Of a stretch of 64,000 bases of DNA, positions 25,489 through 37,499 are shown piece by piece. Positions within the stretch are counted from its first letter, which is position 1. Every line of letters begins with the position of its first letter. Source of the DNA: Eriocheir sinensis (taxonomy: Eukaryota > Arthropoda > Malacostraca > Decapoda > Varunidae); NCBI RefSeq assembly GCF_024679095.1, contig NC_066516.1, positions 24,225,718-24,289,717 on the forward strand, in the 5' to 3' direction. The notes beneath the pieces are model-generated. The model saw only the letters and a program-made list of their open reading frames with translations. It was not told where the DNA came from and did no database searches. A program made the position numbers and the translations under genes.

Positions 25489-26161
25489 CCATGTCTTGCT
25501 CACACACCCCAGCCAACCATCAGGCCTCCCCCTCCCCCTTCCCTCCATTACCGTGCCTCTGATGCCTCTCTCAACTCGCCTCACTTCCAATCCCTCCCGT
25601 TGATGGAGCTCCGTAACTGGCCGCCGCCGCTCTCCTCTCCCATATCAAGCTCCCATCACTCACCGCACGGCCAATCACCATTTGACCTTCTCTCTCTGAC
25701 TCCACGCAAAACACCAAGCTCCCCCGCCCTATCACCCCCCTCCCCCCCTCCCCCATTTAGCTCACACTCATCCAAGGCTCACATTAATTTGCTTTAACAT
25801 GACCGTCACTTGCCTCCAAAGCCTTCACTCATGTTATTAAGGTTCCCGTCCTCGTTTTTTCTCCCTTTGGTCCGAGATGAAGGGGAGGATGCATGCACGG
25901 TGGCTTGCTGAGGGATTAAGAAAAGAAGAGAGAGGGTGAGGGAGGGCAGGAAATGTCAGGCAGCTGTGGTGTGGTTGCGCAATCAGAGTTCATTTGCCCG
26001 TAGGTTTTTTTTTTTTTTTTTTTTTTTTAATTGGTTCAGGAGCTACATTTTGTTTTTAAGTTATCCATTTTCTTTAGCAGCGTATTAAGGGCGTTTTTTG
26101 TTTCGCAGCATAAAAGGGAAAACAAAACTGATACGCGAAAAACTGAGGTACTGAGAACTTT

Positions 26162-26409
26162 AACTCCTTGAATGCGGATTTCCTACAGTCAGACCTCACC
26201 AAGCTACTGGAATGGAGCAAAAAGTGGCTGTTACAATTCAATGAAGAAAAATGTAAAGTCCTGCACTATGGGAAGGGATATCTCCAGCACACCAATACCA
26301 CATGGGAAACACTCCACTATCCACTACAGAGGCAAAGAAAAACCTGGGACTATATGTTACCAGGCTACCAGGGAAGGCCAAATCCGTGCCAATCGCAGCG
26401 GACGGGTTA
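26162..26409 (+). pseudogene. LINE reverse transcriptase fragment, frameshifted
   Basis: The reading frame starting at 26162 gives NADFLQSDLTKLLEWSKKW, followed by LLQFNEEKCKVLHYGKG. This is the palm/thumb-proximal stretch of non-LTR reverse transcriptases, with the hallmark W-S-x-x-W, F-N, and K-C-K-V-x-H-x-G. A stop codon lies just upstream at 26144. Near 26290-26302 the homology jumps to another frame, where MGNTPLSTTEAKKNLGLYVT matches the next conserved block (usually G-x-x-L, then E-K-D-LGV-x-V). One frameshift therefore separates the blocks. The catalytic YADD/FADD motif and everything upstream are absent. The fragment ends at 26409, directly against a reverse copy of dispersed repeat family B. 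It looks like a Jockey/CR1-type element, although the clade cannot be fixed from 80 residues. It is a dead, truncated copy. Confidence 0.85.
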
Positions 26410-26410
26410 A

Positions 26411-26557
26411 GTACCTCTCCATCCGAAATTGACCTCTGTTTTGGCCACTTATTTCCATTTTCTGTTATGGGAGTAGTATATACTAGGTCGGCTGTTTTGT
26501 TTTTTATATTTTTTTGTATTTTGCCCTTGAGCTGCTTCCTTTACTGTAAAAAAAAAA
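26411..26557 (-). mobile_element. Family B dispersed repeat, reversed, full length
   Basis: On the plus strand it starts TACCTCTCCATCCGAAATTG and ends GCTGCTTCCTTTACTGTAAAA. Reversed, this gives the full family order from ACAGTAAAGGAAGCAGC to GAGGTCAATTTCGGATGG. Its boundary touches the LINE fragment that ends at 26409. Confidence 0.7.
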
Positions 26558-26559
26558 CG

Positions 26560-28120
26560 CGGGCAGATGATGTTTACAATGCTGACCATTTTGTCGGCAG
26601 TTACCTTTGGCGAGTAGTTCGACTGGAAGCTCTTTCGAAGTTAAGACTCTGTAGGCAACACAAGAGGTGACCAGAAACCTTTATGCGATGTTATAAGCAA
26701 AAAAAGAGCTGAGTTACCTGTGAGAGTTGGCGCAGGCCAGGTAATAACAAACCCCCGCCCCCCCTCACCCAGCCCAGGCATATTACCGCTGCCTTATTTC
26801 CGGTACTCTCCCTCTTTCCCTTCACTCCGCCTCCTCCGCGCCTCCCTCACCCTCTCGGCGCCCCATCAACTCACGCACATTCCCGGGACGGAACACATAA
26901 TATCCGCTCGTAAAGGACTCTGAAAAACGGGCAACGATGAGGCGGGGCCAGGACGGGGCGGAGCGGGCGGGGTCGAGGGTGTGGTGGTGGAGTGGGAGGG
27001 ACAGAGCGAGAAGGGGGGGGGGGGATGCAGGGACGAGAGCCCCCCTCCAACTAATGTTCATTGCTGAAATTCTAACTGACGTCATGGCTGGCGGGGAACA
27101 AAATGAGAAAAAAGTATGGAAGGGAAACAGACAACTGTCACAACCATTCCCAATTAGCAGCCAAAACGAGAAACAAAGGCAATAGGCAATGTATGTGTAT
27201 CCAAAGTGATTCGGCCGTCATTTACAGGCGGGGGAGGGACGTGGCTCCCTTGCACGCCACGCCATGCCACTGTACCTGATGGAAATGGAGCGTGGGGGGT
27301 GATGGAGAGGGGAAAGCAAGAGCGACAGGAGGCACATGGAGGTTGGTGGGGGTGTTAGGAAGGGCAGCAGCCACAGAAGGGAGGGGAGTGGGAAGCGAAC
27401 AGAGAGGCACAGCGAGCATCTACCGGTAAAAGGGCAAGATAAGCAGCACATCACCGGGACAGCGTCATGCACAGCAGTGAGCAGCACAGCACGGGTCAGT
27501 GTGGCGCACAGCAGCTCATTCGACGACCCTCGCCTTGCTTCCAAGGCCAAGGCGCCACCACCCGCCGCCATCACCACAACACTTCCCGCCCACTCCCCAA
27601 GGTCTCACCCTTCCCTACCCGCCCGCGTCGCACGCCCCCACTGTTCCAAGAGGTTCTGATAAGCCCCATGCAACTTTTACGCTCCAGAAAGGGTAACTTT
27701 CCCATCAATCTGAGATGCTTCATGAACACAGACGCCCCACTCATTTTCTGAGCCTCCCGTTTAAAGGCAAGGCTTTGGAAGACTTGATTTCCTTGGCTTC
27801 CTTGGGCATTCATCACCTCCAACCTTCAACTGGCCCAGAGAGTTGCCTCCCTCAGCGGCAGAGGCGCAGATCCATCACGCGTGTACACAACATTATCATA
27901 TGTAACATTATCTACACATCATCGAGGTCAACAAAAGAGGAACATTAACACTCAAAGATGATTGCTGAGGCTGTGCTGTGGCAAAGAGAGGACTAATAGC
28001 GGGGCGCAGGCGGACAAGGGCGGGTCAGGAGGTGCAGTAAAGTGGACGTGCGCATTGCTGTGAGTGACCTCGACGCCCAGCTCCTGCACCTCACTGGAAC
28101 TTCAGCGTAATGGATAGACA
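26560..28120. other. Unassigned DNA with GC-rich islands
   Basis: No repeat family or protein motif was recognised. A G run lies at 27015-27024. Confidence 0.4.
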
Positions 28121-28170
28121 CGTCTTATCCTGACAGACGGGGGACTGTAACATTTAAATTCCCTCACTTT

Positions 28171-28284
<114 letters not shown>

Positions 28285-28452
28285 GATAAGACGCACCCAG
28301 TCGAGATTTTTCCTCCAAGAACAAGCTGAGCGAATGTCTACAACCTGCCTGACCCGAGTGAGCGTTTTCTTTCCTCTGACAAAATACACAAACAGGGAAG
28401 GGATGGGTAAGGGAGGATAAGGAAAGGGAAAGAGGATAGGGAAAAGGGGGTT

Positions 28453-28481
28453 ATGTGTGTGTATGTATGTGTGTGGGGGGG

Positions 28482-28557
<76 letters not shown>

Positions 28558-28592
28558 ATTTTATTATATTTTAAGGATACAGATTCAAGTAA

Positions 28593-28646
<54 letters not shown>

Positions 28647-28654
28647 AAGTAGAA

Positions 28655-28690
<36 letters not shown>
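28453..28690 (+). repeat. (GT)n and (AGT)n microsatellites
   Basis: GT-rich sequence at 28453-28482 leads into pure TG at 28483-28556. AGT units run from 28593 to 28690, with an AGTAGA variant block at about 28645-28662. Confidence 0.95.
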
Positions 28691-29240
28691 ACTGGAGTAG
28701 TAGTAATCCTCTTAAGGGGCCCTTGAATCCTCTCTCTAACAGAAAAACATGTGTCCCACCCATCGAAAACAAAACTATATGACGCAGAAGAATACCGAGC
28801 AACGTCGAAAACGTTTGTGCTGAAAAATGACGAGAAGTCGCTTAAAGCAGGAGAGCGGATGCGGATGGCAGGCTACGATACCATCAGGGCTGCATGTGTT
28901 GTCCTGAAAAGCGGTGCAGCGGAAATAAAAGCGCAAAACAGAAAGATTGCGGGTTGTGAGTGTGGGTGAACGTAAACATGTAGGCGCAGACGAAGAAAAT
29001 ATGTGATGCTTATGTGAGTGCATGAACGTAAAATCTGTGGACGGACAAAAAAAAAAAGGTGACGGCAGATTAGTTACGTCTGCACTGCACTCGTGGAAAT
29101 GAATATAACAACAAAAAAAAAAGATTAATCGTCGCTCTAAATCAAGTCTAACGGGTTCATAAAATCTCTTGTAATTCATTATCGGCGACGTAAACACCAG
29201 TAAAATACACCGAAAATACACTACAACGAAAGCCTGACGT

Positions 29241-29242
<2 letters not shown>

Positions 29243-29280
<38 letters not shown>

Positions 29281-29355
29281 AGAGAGAAACGCAGAGAAAA
29301 TGTATAGCTAGAAATGTGGGTAAAGAAAACGAAAGAAAGAAGAAAAAAAAAGACA

Positions 29356-29397
<42 letters not shown>
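29243..29397 (+). repeat. Two (GT)n microsatellites
   Basis: GT at 29243-29276 and 29361-29397 are separated by A-rich sequence. Confidence 0.95.
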
Positions 29398-29399
<2 letters not shown>

Positions 29400-29560
29400 A
29401 TGATGCGCTAGTCCTTCAAGATCCGCGTCCCACCGTCATACTTTACCGAAGAGGCCGCTGGATGGAAGAATTATGCGAGAGACAGCGACCCTAAGCTGCA
29501 GAAGTTGGGACTCTCGACTTCATGTGTGAGAAGGATGGCCAGCGTGAGAAGTGTGGGAGT

Positions 29561-29630
<70 letters not shown>
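29561..29630 (+). repeat. (GTA)n microsatellite
   Basis: About 23 uninterrupted units, followed by T-rich pyrimidine sequence to about 29880. Confidence 0.95.
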
Positions 29631-29631
<1 letters not shown>

Positions 29632-30081
29632 CGTTATCCTTTTGCTACGCCACTTTTCCTCGCTCTCTTTCCTGTTCTTTTCTTCCCCCTTTCTCTCTCG
29701 TACATTTCGTTTCGTTTCTCTTTATTGACATTCTTCCTTTCGCTATCCTTTGTTTTTTTTAGCGTCTTTTCTTCTCTGACATATTTCTTTATATTTTTGT
29801 GTGTGAGGGCGGGTTATCCTTTGTTGACACGCGTCTTTTTGTTCTTTGTGATATGTTTCTCTTTATTCTTTTGCGTGTGGGGAGCGGGCGCGCTGGCCAT
29901 GAGTGAGTTTGTCAAGTCTCCCCTCCACAGCGAGTCACCAGCACCTTCTTTCTTCCTTATCTTGACAACGGGAATGTAAAAGCTTGAGATTTGTGTATAA
30001 TAATATGTAAATCTAATTGCTCTCCAAGTATAAATTTTCTTGGTGGCAATGCGGAGTTGTTAATGGCAAGTCATCACAAGG

Positions 30082-30362
30082 AGGGAGGCGGTGGCCCAGT
30101 GGTCAGTGTTCTGGAGGACCCGTCTGCGCTACAAGCTGACAATTTTTAGTCATCGCCGAGTGGCCCAGACTACCCACTGCTCTCCTGATGACCACCTAGC
30201 AACCCGGACTCTAGAGAAACTCTTTAAAGAGAATCAAGTGGAGCTCCGGGGGGAAGCAAGAATGGCGCCACTTTAAAACACTTGCCTGCTGCACTAGCGG
30301 GTTGGGACCGACCAACAGCTCATGAAACCCTACCGGCGGTATAAAATAAAAATGTAAAAAAA
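30082..30362 (+). mobile_element. tRNA-derived SINE, family C, internally deleted
   Basis: It begins with GGAGGCGGTGGCCCAGTGG, matching the A-box head of the copy at 39.6 kb. The stretch that should carry the B box is missing or diverged. The middle retains CATCGCCGAGTGG (compare CATCGCCAAGTGG in the other copy). The 3' part has GGCGCCACTTTAAAACACTTGCC, GCGGGTTGGG and CTACCGGCGGTATA, then an A-rich tail, and it closely resembles the reversed tail copy at 43.9 kb. This is a dead copy. Confidence 0.7.
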
Positions 30363-30501
30363 ATCATGATTATAATATTCTGTTATTACTCTGACATTAC
30401 TGAACTCCATCCCACTCCAACAAGATGAAATACACAATGGCAAGAATATTAACAAATCCTCTAAAAATTAAGAGATTTAGGGGTCTCTCCCAACTCTCGG
30501 T

Positions 30502-30503
<2 letters not shown>

Positions 30504-30559
<56 letters not shown>
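30504..30559 (+). repeat. (AC)n microsatellite
   Basis: About 28 units. Confidence 0.95.
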
Positions 30560-30561
<2 letters not shown>

Positions 30562-30830
30562 TTTAATCTAACTTTGTATGCGCGTTTGCATTCTGAAGTA
30601 TTCACATCTTTTTATGAAGCAAAAGAAGAAAGGCAAGAAAGGAAGGACCCACAGCAGCTATACAAAGGAATGAAAGAAGGCGTGGAGGGCGGGACGGAAC
30701 GGAGACATGACTACAATAACGGGAAGCCATGAATACGGGAGAGGGAAGTAATGCGAGTGGAGGAAATGAGAGGAAAAGCGGGTAGTCATGGGTTGAATGT
30801 GGGAGCAGGAGCAGGAGGGTTCAGGGGGAG

Positions 30831-30831
<1 letters not shown>

Positions 30832-30899
<68 letters not shown>
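30832..30899 (+). repeat. (CA)n microsatellite
   Basis: Thirty-four uninterrupted units. Confidence 0.95.
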
Positions 30900-30900
<1 letters not shown>

Positions 30901-31387
30901 TTAAGTGAAACAAGACGCGTTATTTTCTTCAGTTCCTTCTTTATCACGTATTTTCTTTATTCTAATTCACTATTTTCTCATTTTATCTTTTTAACATTTC
31001 CATTTTTCTCCCTTTGCCGTTGTCATAATCTCAGTTTCTTCCTTTTTTTCTCTCTTATTGTGTTTTTTTTTACTATATTTTTTTCTACGTTCTCTAAATA
31101 AATCAAGCTTTCTATATTCTTTCCTTCTCTTTCTTTTGCTTCTTATCTTTGTCAATGTTCTATCCTTCTACGTTATCTCCCTCAGTGTCTCTTCCTTCTT
31201 GGTTCTTTTTCTAATCTTCGTCAATGTTCTTTCTTATTTATTATTTCCTGCGTTTCCTCTGTATCATCTATATCATTTTTTCTTTTCTTTCTTGGTCCCT
31301 TCATCCCACGCTGATGTCACCTCATCCCGCGCTCCGATGACGATGCTCACCAGGGGATCAAAGGTGAACGATGGGCCAAGATTACCT

Positions 31388-31392
<5 letters not shown>

Positions 31393-31452
<60 letters not shown>
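31393..31452 (+). repeat. (TG)n microsatellite
   Basis: About 30 uninterrupted units. Confidence 0.95.
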
Positions 31453-31453
<1 letters not shown>

Positions 31454-31667
31454 TGTGACCTCTAATAAACAATCTTTAATTCTCAGCATCACCAACAGAG
31501 AGAAATTAGGTGCTTCAGTTACAACCACCCGAAAGAAAGCGAAAGGAAAACTTCACACCTATTGTCATCAACATTATCATCTCCAAAACCCCACCAACAC
31601 CCTTTACTCATACCCCGAAGCCTCCCATTCATTCTCAGGTGGACAAGCGAGGGAAGGATCTTTGTTA

Positions 31668-32111
<444 letters not shown>

Positions 32112-32257
32112 ATAATGAAGAAGAACGAGGAGACATAAAAAAGAAGATTAAGAACTCGTGAAAAAGAAAAAAAAAATATGCCACCTGTAAATGCGTTTGG
32201 AAGCGACGATACACGTGTCGTTTCTCACGCGGCCGAGGCTTAGAACATGATCCGCCT

Positions 32258-32261
<4 letters not shown>

Positions 32262-32294
<33 letters not shown>
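32262..32294 (+). repeat. (GT)n microsatellite
   Basis: About 16 units followed by an A run. Confidence 0.9.
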
Positions 32295-32296
<2 letters not shown>

Positions 32297-32778
32297 AAAA
32301 AAAAGAATACAGGGGATTACATACATTCATACACACATACACACGAACTACGCATAACATCTCCCCCCTTCCCCCCCCTTCACCTCCCTCAGTTCAGCTT
32401 TACACGGCCAGGGCGCGGCGGCTCCCCTTCCTATTCTCCCCACATCACCCCCCCCCCCCCCCCAGCATGAGGCACTACGCACTGGCCGGTGAGCTGCATG
32501 CATAAACCGTGAATTTGTTACAAGTGGGAAAGACACCACCAGGGAGCCGCAGAGGGGTCAGACCCTTCTGGTACACTATGACCCACGAAGGAGAGACCCA
32601 CGCCTTATGCTCTCGAACCCAACGCCCCCACAAGACCGGAGAACCAACTAACCTCACCTAAACATGTAGTATTAACAAATATTTATGAACAATCCCTCTC
32701 GTCTCCGATACTAACGACCCCTTCAGGCACACGAGCCAACTAACAACCTAACCTAAACCAGTCTAACATACACTACAC

Positions 32779-32830
32779 CAGGGCTACTCAACTGGCGGCC
32801 CGTGATTCGAATCCGGACCTTCTGAGTGTT
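32779..32830 (+). mobile_element. Possible hAT-type transposon end fragment
   Basis: CAGGGCTACTCAACTGGCGG, then CCCGTGATTCGAATCCGGACC, resembles the terminal sequence of many hAT elements (CAGGG-TNNYCAACT-GCGGCCCG, then a TCCGG motif). This is known from other animals, and no matching right end was found here. A relic of about 50 bp is all that can be supported. Confidence 0.35.
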
Positions 32831-32893
32831 GTGTCTAGACCCCAGGGTCCAGGAGTAGAAAAAAATATAATTAAATAACATGAAGGTCCTGGC

Positions 32894-32974
32894 GATGAAT
32901 TCTTGTAAGTGCATTTCCTCGACTGACTGTTGGTCCTACGGTCAGTCGAGGAAAAACACTTGCAAAAATCCATC
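32894..32974 (-). repeat. Long near-perfect hairpin (34 bp arms, 13 nt loop)
   Basis: The left arm, 32894-32927, and the right arm, 32941-32974, are complementary at 29 of 34 positions, with a perfect 14 bp core (TTTCCTCGACTGAC). On the minus strand, three of the five mismatches become G-U wobbles, so an RNA from that strand would fold better. It could be a tiny palindromic element, an inverted duplication or a small-RNA hairpin, and the sequence alone does not decide. Confidence 0.7.
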
Positions 32975-32979
32975 ACCCT

Positions 32980-33335
32980 GCACTACACCCTAATATTATA
33001 CTAGGCTCTGCAACACACCCCTTTCCTGTCACCCCACGTCATGCTAGGCTCTGCAACACACCACACCGCACCCCAAGACTAGGCTAAAAATTTCACCCAG
33101 CTTCTAACACCATTCCACAGTCTGCAACACACTCCACTACACCCCAACACAAGGCTAGATTCTGTGACACACCCCGCATCACGCCCAAACACCATTCAAA
33201 GCTCTGCAACACACCACATCACACCCCAATGCTAGGCTAGACTCTCAACACGCGAGTCCCCAGCCACCCCACACCTTCTAAACTGCAACACACACAACAC
33301 TACTCCCCAACAATAGGCTGGACTGCAACACGCCC
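32980..33335 (+). repeat. Degenerate minisatellite, about 40-70 bp units
   Basis: CTCTGCAACACACC, CACACCCCAA and CTAGGCTAGA recur with starts near 33006, 33049, 33120, 33160 and 33202. Unit length varies from 40 to 70 bases. Confidence 0.65.
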
Positions 33336-33892
33336 CTCCCCCGCCGCCTCCCCCCTCCACCCCTTCATCCAGACAGCGGCTTTGTTCCCCTCCCCAGAGC
33401 GTTCCCAGCCTTGCCTTTCTTGCAGTTCTTTCAGTCCGTTTCTCCCCGCAGGGACACGCGCCCCCTCCCACCCTGCCCTGCCCCGCCCCTGCCACGGTGA
33501 CTCAGGTGGAAACTTTTCTCTTTAGGGTACAAAAAGGTTCTGAATTAGAGTACGAAAAAGGCCCTTCGTGGTGCTCTCTCGGGGACGCAGAACGGCGCAT
33601 CCATCCAAAGAATGCAGACTTGTGAGGGTGCAAAGCGAGACAGCATTCCTGCATCACAAACACCACAGGTCCTCATAACCCAGAGACAAAGAACACACGC
33701 ATGCAACAACGGTGACAAACTTTAATCCTGCATCACAAACAACACAGGCCCTCATCGCTCTGACACAACGAACACTCACACAGGCAACAAGGGTGACAAT
33801 AAGCTTAAAGAAAGTGGATTTGTCGGGGTGGAAAGGACAGTGGTGGAAGTGAAGTCTGATCTCCACAGTGACAATAATACGACGAGCAGGGA

Positions 33893-33893
<1 letters not shown>

Positions 33894-33938
<45 letters not shown>
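33894..33938 (+). repeat. (AC)n microsatellite
   Basis: About 22 units. Confidence 0.95.
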
Positions 33939-33941
<3 letters not shown>

Positions 33942-34144
33942 TGAAAGGAACAGATGACAAGGGAATGTTGGCCGAGAAAAAAAGATGAGCCATTGGTACA
34001 ACATTACAAGATTACAGTGAGCGTGGGAGACACACTGAACGGAAGGGATGGAAGGATAATGCTGGCTGTAAGGAAGACGACCCACTGGCGCAACGCAAGA
34101 GCCGGGGAAACACAGACAGAGAGCAAGGAATGAAAAAATAATGC

Positions 34145-34423
<279 letters not shown>

Positions 34424-34940
34424 GAGAACTCCCTTTCCTTCCCTTACGTCACTTTGTTCTTTGTCTCTCTCTCCTTCGTCTTTCCTCCTCTTTCCTTCTC
34501 CCGTCCATTATTCCTTGTCTTCATCCCTCTTCCCTTCAATGTTTTCCCTCATTTTTTCCCGCTCAGACACCTTTCCCCCTACCGTCCCTCAGGGTTTCTT
34601 TCTTCTTCCCTCTTTCCTCTTACGTCACGAGGGAGGTAGAGGGGGGGAGGGGGAGGGGGAGGACGAGGGGCGGGTCTCCACGAAGATCAAATTCCGGAGT
34701 GATCGAAGTCTGAGCAAATGTTTTGGGAGAGGTGAAGAGTAGCGGTAGGGAATGCAAGCTTACCAAATTGTACGATCTTATAAAAGAAAAAAATAACCAA
34801 GAAACTGATCCGAGACATAATTGTGAACTATTATCGTAAGAAAAACGGTTTATCAATAGCTACTACAAATTTATTTCATTTTTACAAGTCGTTACAGTTT
34901 TCCGCGGTATGTAGTTTATTTTTCTTCTTATTTGGGTAGA

Positions 34941-34970
34941 TTAGGTTGGGTTAGGTTAGGTTAGGTTAGA
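34941..34970 (+). repeat. Interstitial TTAGG repeat
   Basis: Six pentamers in register are TTAGG, TTGGG, TTAGG, TTAGG, TTAGG and TTAGA. More TTAGG-like pieces occur to about 34998. TTAGG is the usual arthropod telomere repeat. Here it is internal and flanked by ordinary AT-rich DNA. Confidence 0.8.
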
Positions 34971-35313
34971 TGTGCGTTACTTAAGTCGGGTTAGGTTACG
35001 GCAAGTTGTTGTTTTTCTGATATGAATGGTAAGAAATGCGCTGAGGAAGTGGCGACCCTCCCCTAAGTAAGACCCCGGAAATACCACTTGTCCATTCTCC
35101 TTAGAAGACTTAACGTGCCTCGCCGCTCCTCCCCGATCCCCCGACACATTATTATTTCACACACCTACGTTCGCTTGTATCAGCTAAGCCCCTCACATCA
35201 AACGGGCTGCTTCCCTTGCAGTAGATTAGTCTGTGGTGTTACACTCGAAAACATAGACAGTCAAGCAGCCAAATGGTCAGGAAGTCAGCCATACAGCTAG
35301 CCAACTTGTCAGC

Positions 35314-35314
<1 letters not shown>

Positions 35315-35394
<80 letters not shown>
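35315..35394 (+). repeat. (AC)n microsatellite
   Basis: Forty uninterrupted units. Confidence 0.95.
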
Positions 35395-35395
<1 letters not shown>

Positions 35396-35910
35396 GGCAA
35401 TACCACTAAATCCCTTGAAGGATTTGACAGTACGTTTCGGTTCCTCAAAAATACACACAAGTTATGAAGATAATACATTGCTCTCCACCTTCCTTCGAGC
35501 ACCAACCCTACCCCCCAACCCCCCTTCACACCCTTCAGTGACGTACGAGAGATGACTGCTTTCTTTCCTTCACTATCAGAGCAGCGTGGATAGTTTTTAT
35601 TTTCTATCTCTCTCTTTTGTTTGGATTTTGGTCTGACTCCTCTCACTGAAAAAAGAACCAACCACCAGGCGAAAACAACACACACAGGTTAGCAGACTTG
35701 GCTGGGTGGCGGGCGTCAGGCAAGCACCCAATAGATTCCTTCCTCCTCCGGCCCCATTCTCTTTCTCTCTCCATCATCCTCTGTCTTCCCTCCGCCTCGC
35801 CGCCGTCTCCGCCCTTCACCCTCTCTTCACTCATCGTTCATTGTCTTTCCCTCGACTCTCCTGACAAGCCCTCAACTGAAGCCCCATCGCCCTGCTCGTA
35901 AATCTTAAAG

Positions 35911-36131
35911 GGTCATATTCTTAAACACTTCGGCGCCCCAACACACGCGTTTGACAAGGCTTTCGTAGGAGTTTTGGGTATTTTCACAGGTAGTTTTATG
36001 GCCCTTCTAGTGGTCTGGACATTCTTCTGTACCATGAACCTAAAAAGACACTCATTAGAACACGTTTAGTCTCCTTTCTCGGCTTTTGGAAATTCGTAGT
36101 TGATGTGAAAGGAGGAAGCGTCGGAGAATAT
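35911..36131 (+). mobile_element. Family A inverted-repeat element
   Basis: It runs from CATATTCTTAAACACTTCGGCG to GCGTCGGAGAATAT. It shares GACAAGGCTTTCGTAGGAG, TATTTTCACAGGTAG, TGTACCATGAACC and CACTCATTAGAAC with the other copies. Its left and right ends remain complementary. Confidence 0.7.
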
Positions 36132-36618
36132 ATACTACCGACCTCAGCTTCGCCACACACGCGCGCATGCACGCACGGGTCTCGCTCCAGTATCACGTGC
36201 CATTTTAAAAGTCTCTCCTTCCGTTTCTTTGTCATAAGTTATCTTGGTAATAATAAGTTCCCTTGTTTTGTTTTCATGTGTCATCTTTCCAATACATCTC
36301 CATCTACTTTCTTATTTGAGTGTCATTTTAAAGTCACTCTCGTTTCAATAGCAGACGTTCCCCTTACTTCTTTATCATGTCATATCCATAATATATCTCT
36401 ACAGTGTGTCATCTTACTAAATCAGTCTGCCTCGTCTCTGTATCATGTGATATATTCAAATAAATCTCCCTCGTTTCCCTATGGTGTAATATATAATCTC
36501 TGTAACTCTACTCTTTTTTTCTCTCTACCTTGTGCCACCTTGATACCATGCCTCCCTCGTCTGTCGCACGTGTCAACTAAACAATTTATGAAGCCTCCAT
36601 GAGCTACGAAAAGCACCC

Positions 36619-36660
36619 CGGCGTCATATTCTCAAACTTAACGCAACATCAAACCCAAAG
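36619..36660 (+). mobile_element. Possible family A left-end fragment
   Basis: CGTCATATTCTCAAACTTAACG matches the left terminal repeat only, and no internal landmarks follow. Confidence 0.3.
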
Positions 36661-36919
36661 CACCCCCTCCCCCCACCTCGGAACCTAACCCTTGATCCCA
36701 CCACAGCACGTCCTCACCAGGTTTTTAGTTTGACTCAAGTCTTCTGAGCCGCTGCAAGTCGTTAAAAAGAGCAAAGAGGCTCCATGAATAAAGGCCCCAG
36801 CATCTCCACGCTCAACTGAATACATTTCGGTCTGATATCGCCTACATACCACTATTTATATATTGTTTTTGCACTGTCCGCCGGCGTGGTGTCTCAGGAC
36901 GGACTGGGATGCCTTGGCT

Positions 36920-37152
36920 CGTATTCCCAGAGACGCTTTCGGCTCTCACAAAAAAATATTCCCTAAGGTCATAAAGGAGATTAGTCGGGTTCTCAGGAGT
37001 TCTTTTCACGTTCATGGTGCAGAGGCCTTGTAAAACTATCGCTAGACTCATAAAACTTCCTATGGACATAACCACAGCGTCTAGGACAGGGTTAGCAAAT
37101 GTGGATGTATATTTAAATTTTACAAGTCCCGAGATGTTTGAGAATATGGGCC
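36920..37152 (-). mobile_element. Family A inverted-repeat element, reversed full copy
   Basis: It begins CGTATTCCCAGAGACGCTTTCGG and ends TTTGAGAATATGGGCC. It holds the reverse complements of the family landmarks (GGAGATTAGTCGGGTTC, TTCATGGTGCAGAGG, CCTATGGACATAACC). Length is 233 bp. It gives the same spurious peptide as the copy at 44.1 kb, which shows that the peptide similarity reflects the repeat rather than a gene. Confidence 0.75.
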
Positions 37153-37499
37153 GCGGTTCTTTGGGAGCTGCACCGAACACCATCTTTCTTGAGGGGAGTA
37201 AAAAATAGGCGGTGGCCGAGCTTCTCCTTGACCAAGACCTCCCGCCACTGCAGGAAATGGTGTATCGCAAAGAGAATTTGTGGCGTAGGTCCCTGCAGCC
37301 AGACTCTCGATTCGCGCCGCAGCCCCACGGAAGATAAATATGATGCAGTGAAGCGCGGACCAGCAACCAGCGCCCGCAGCCCGCCTGCCGCATGCCAACC
37401 CCCGGCCCGACGCCACAAACCCCAGCGCCCGAAGGCTATTCATGAGGATAATCTCGGCGGCAGTAAGGGTGCACGTATAAGAGTTCAATTTGTATGTAA

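Noticed and set aside
37079..37130. A second hAT-like end (CAGGGTTAGCAAATG)
   Set aside because: It aligns as a diverged interior part of the family A copy at 36920-37152.
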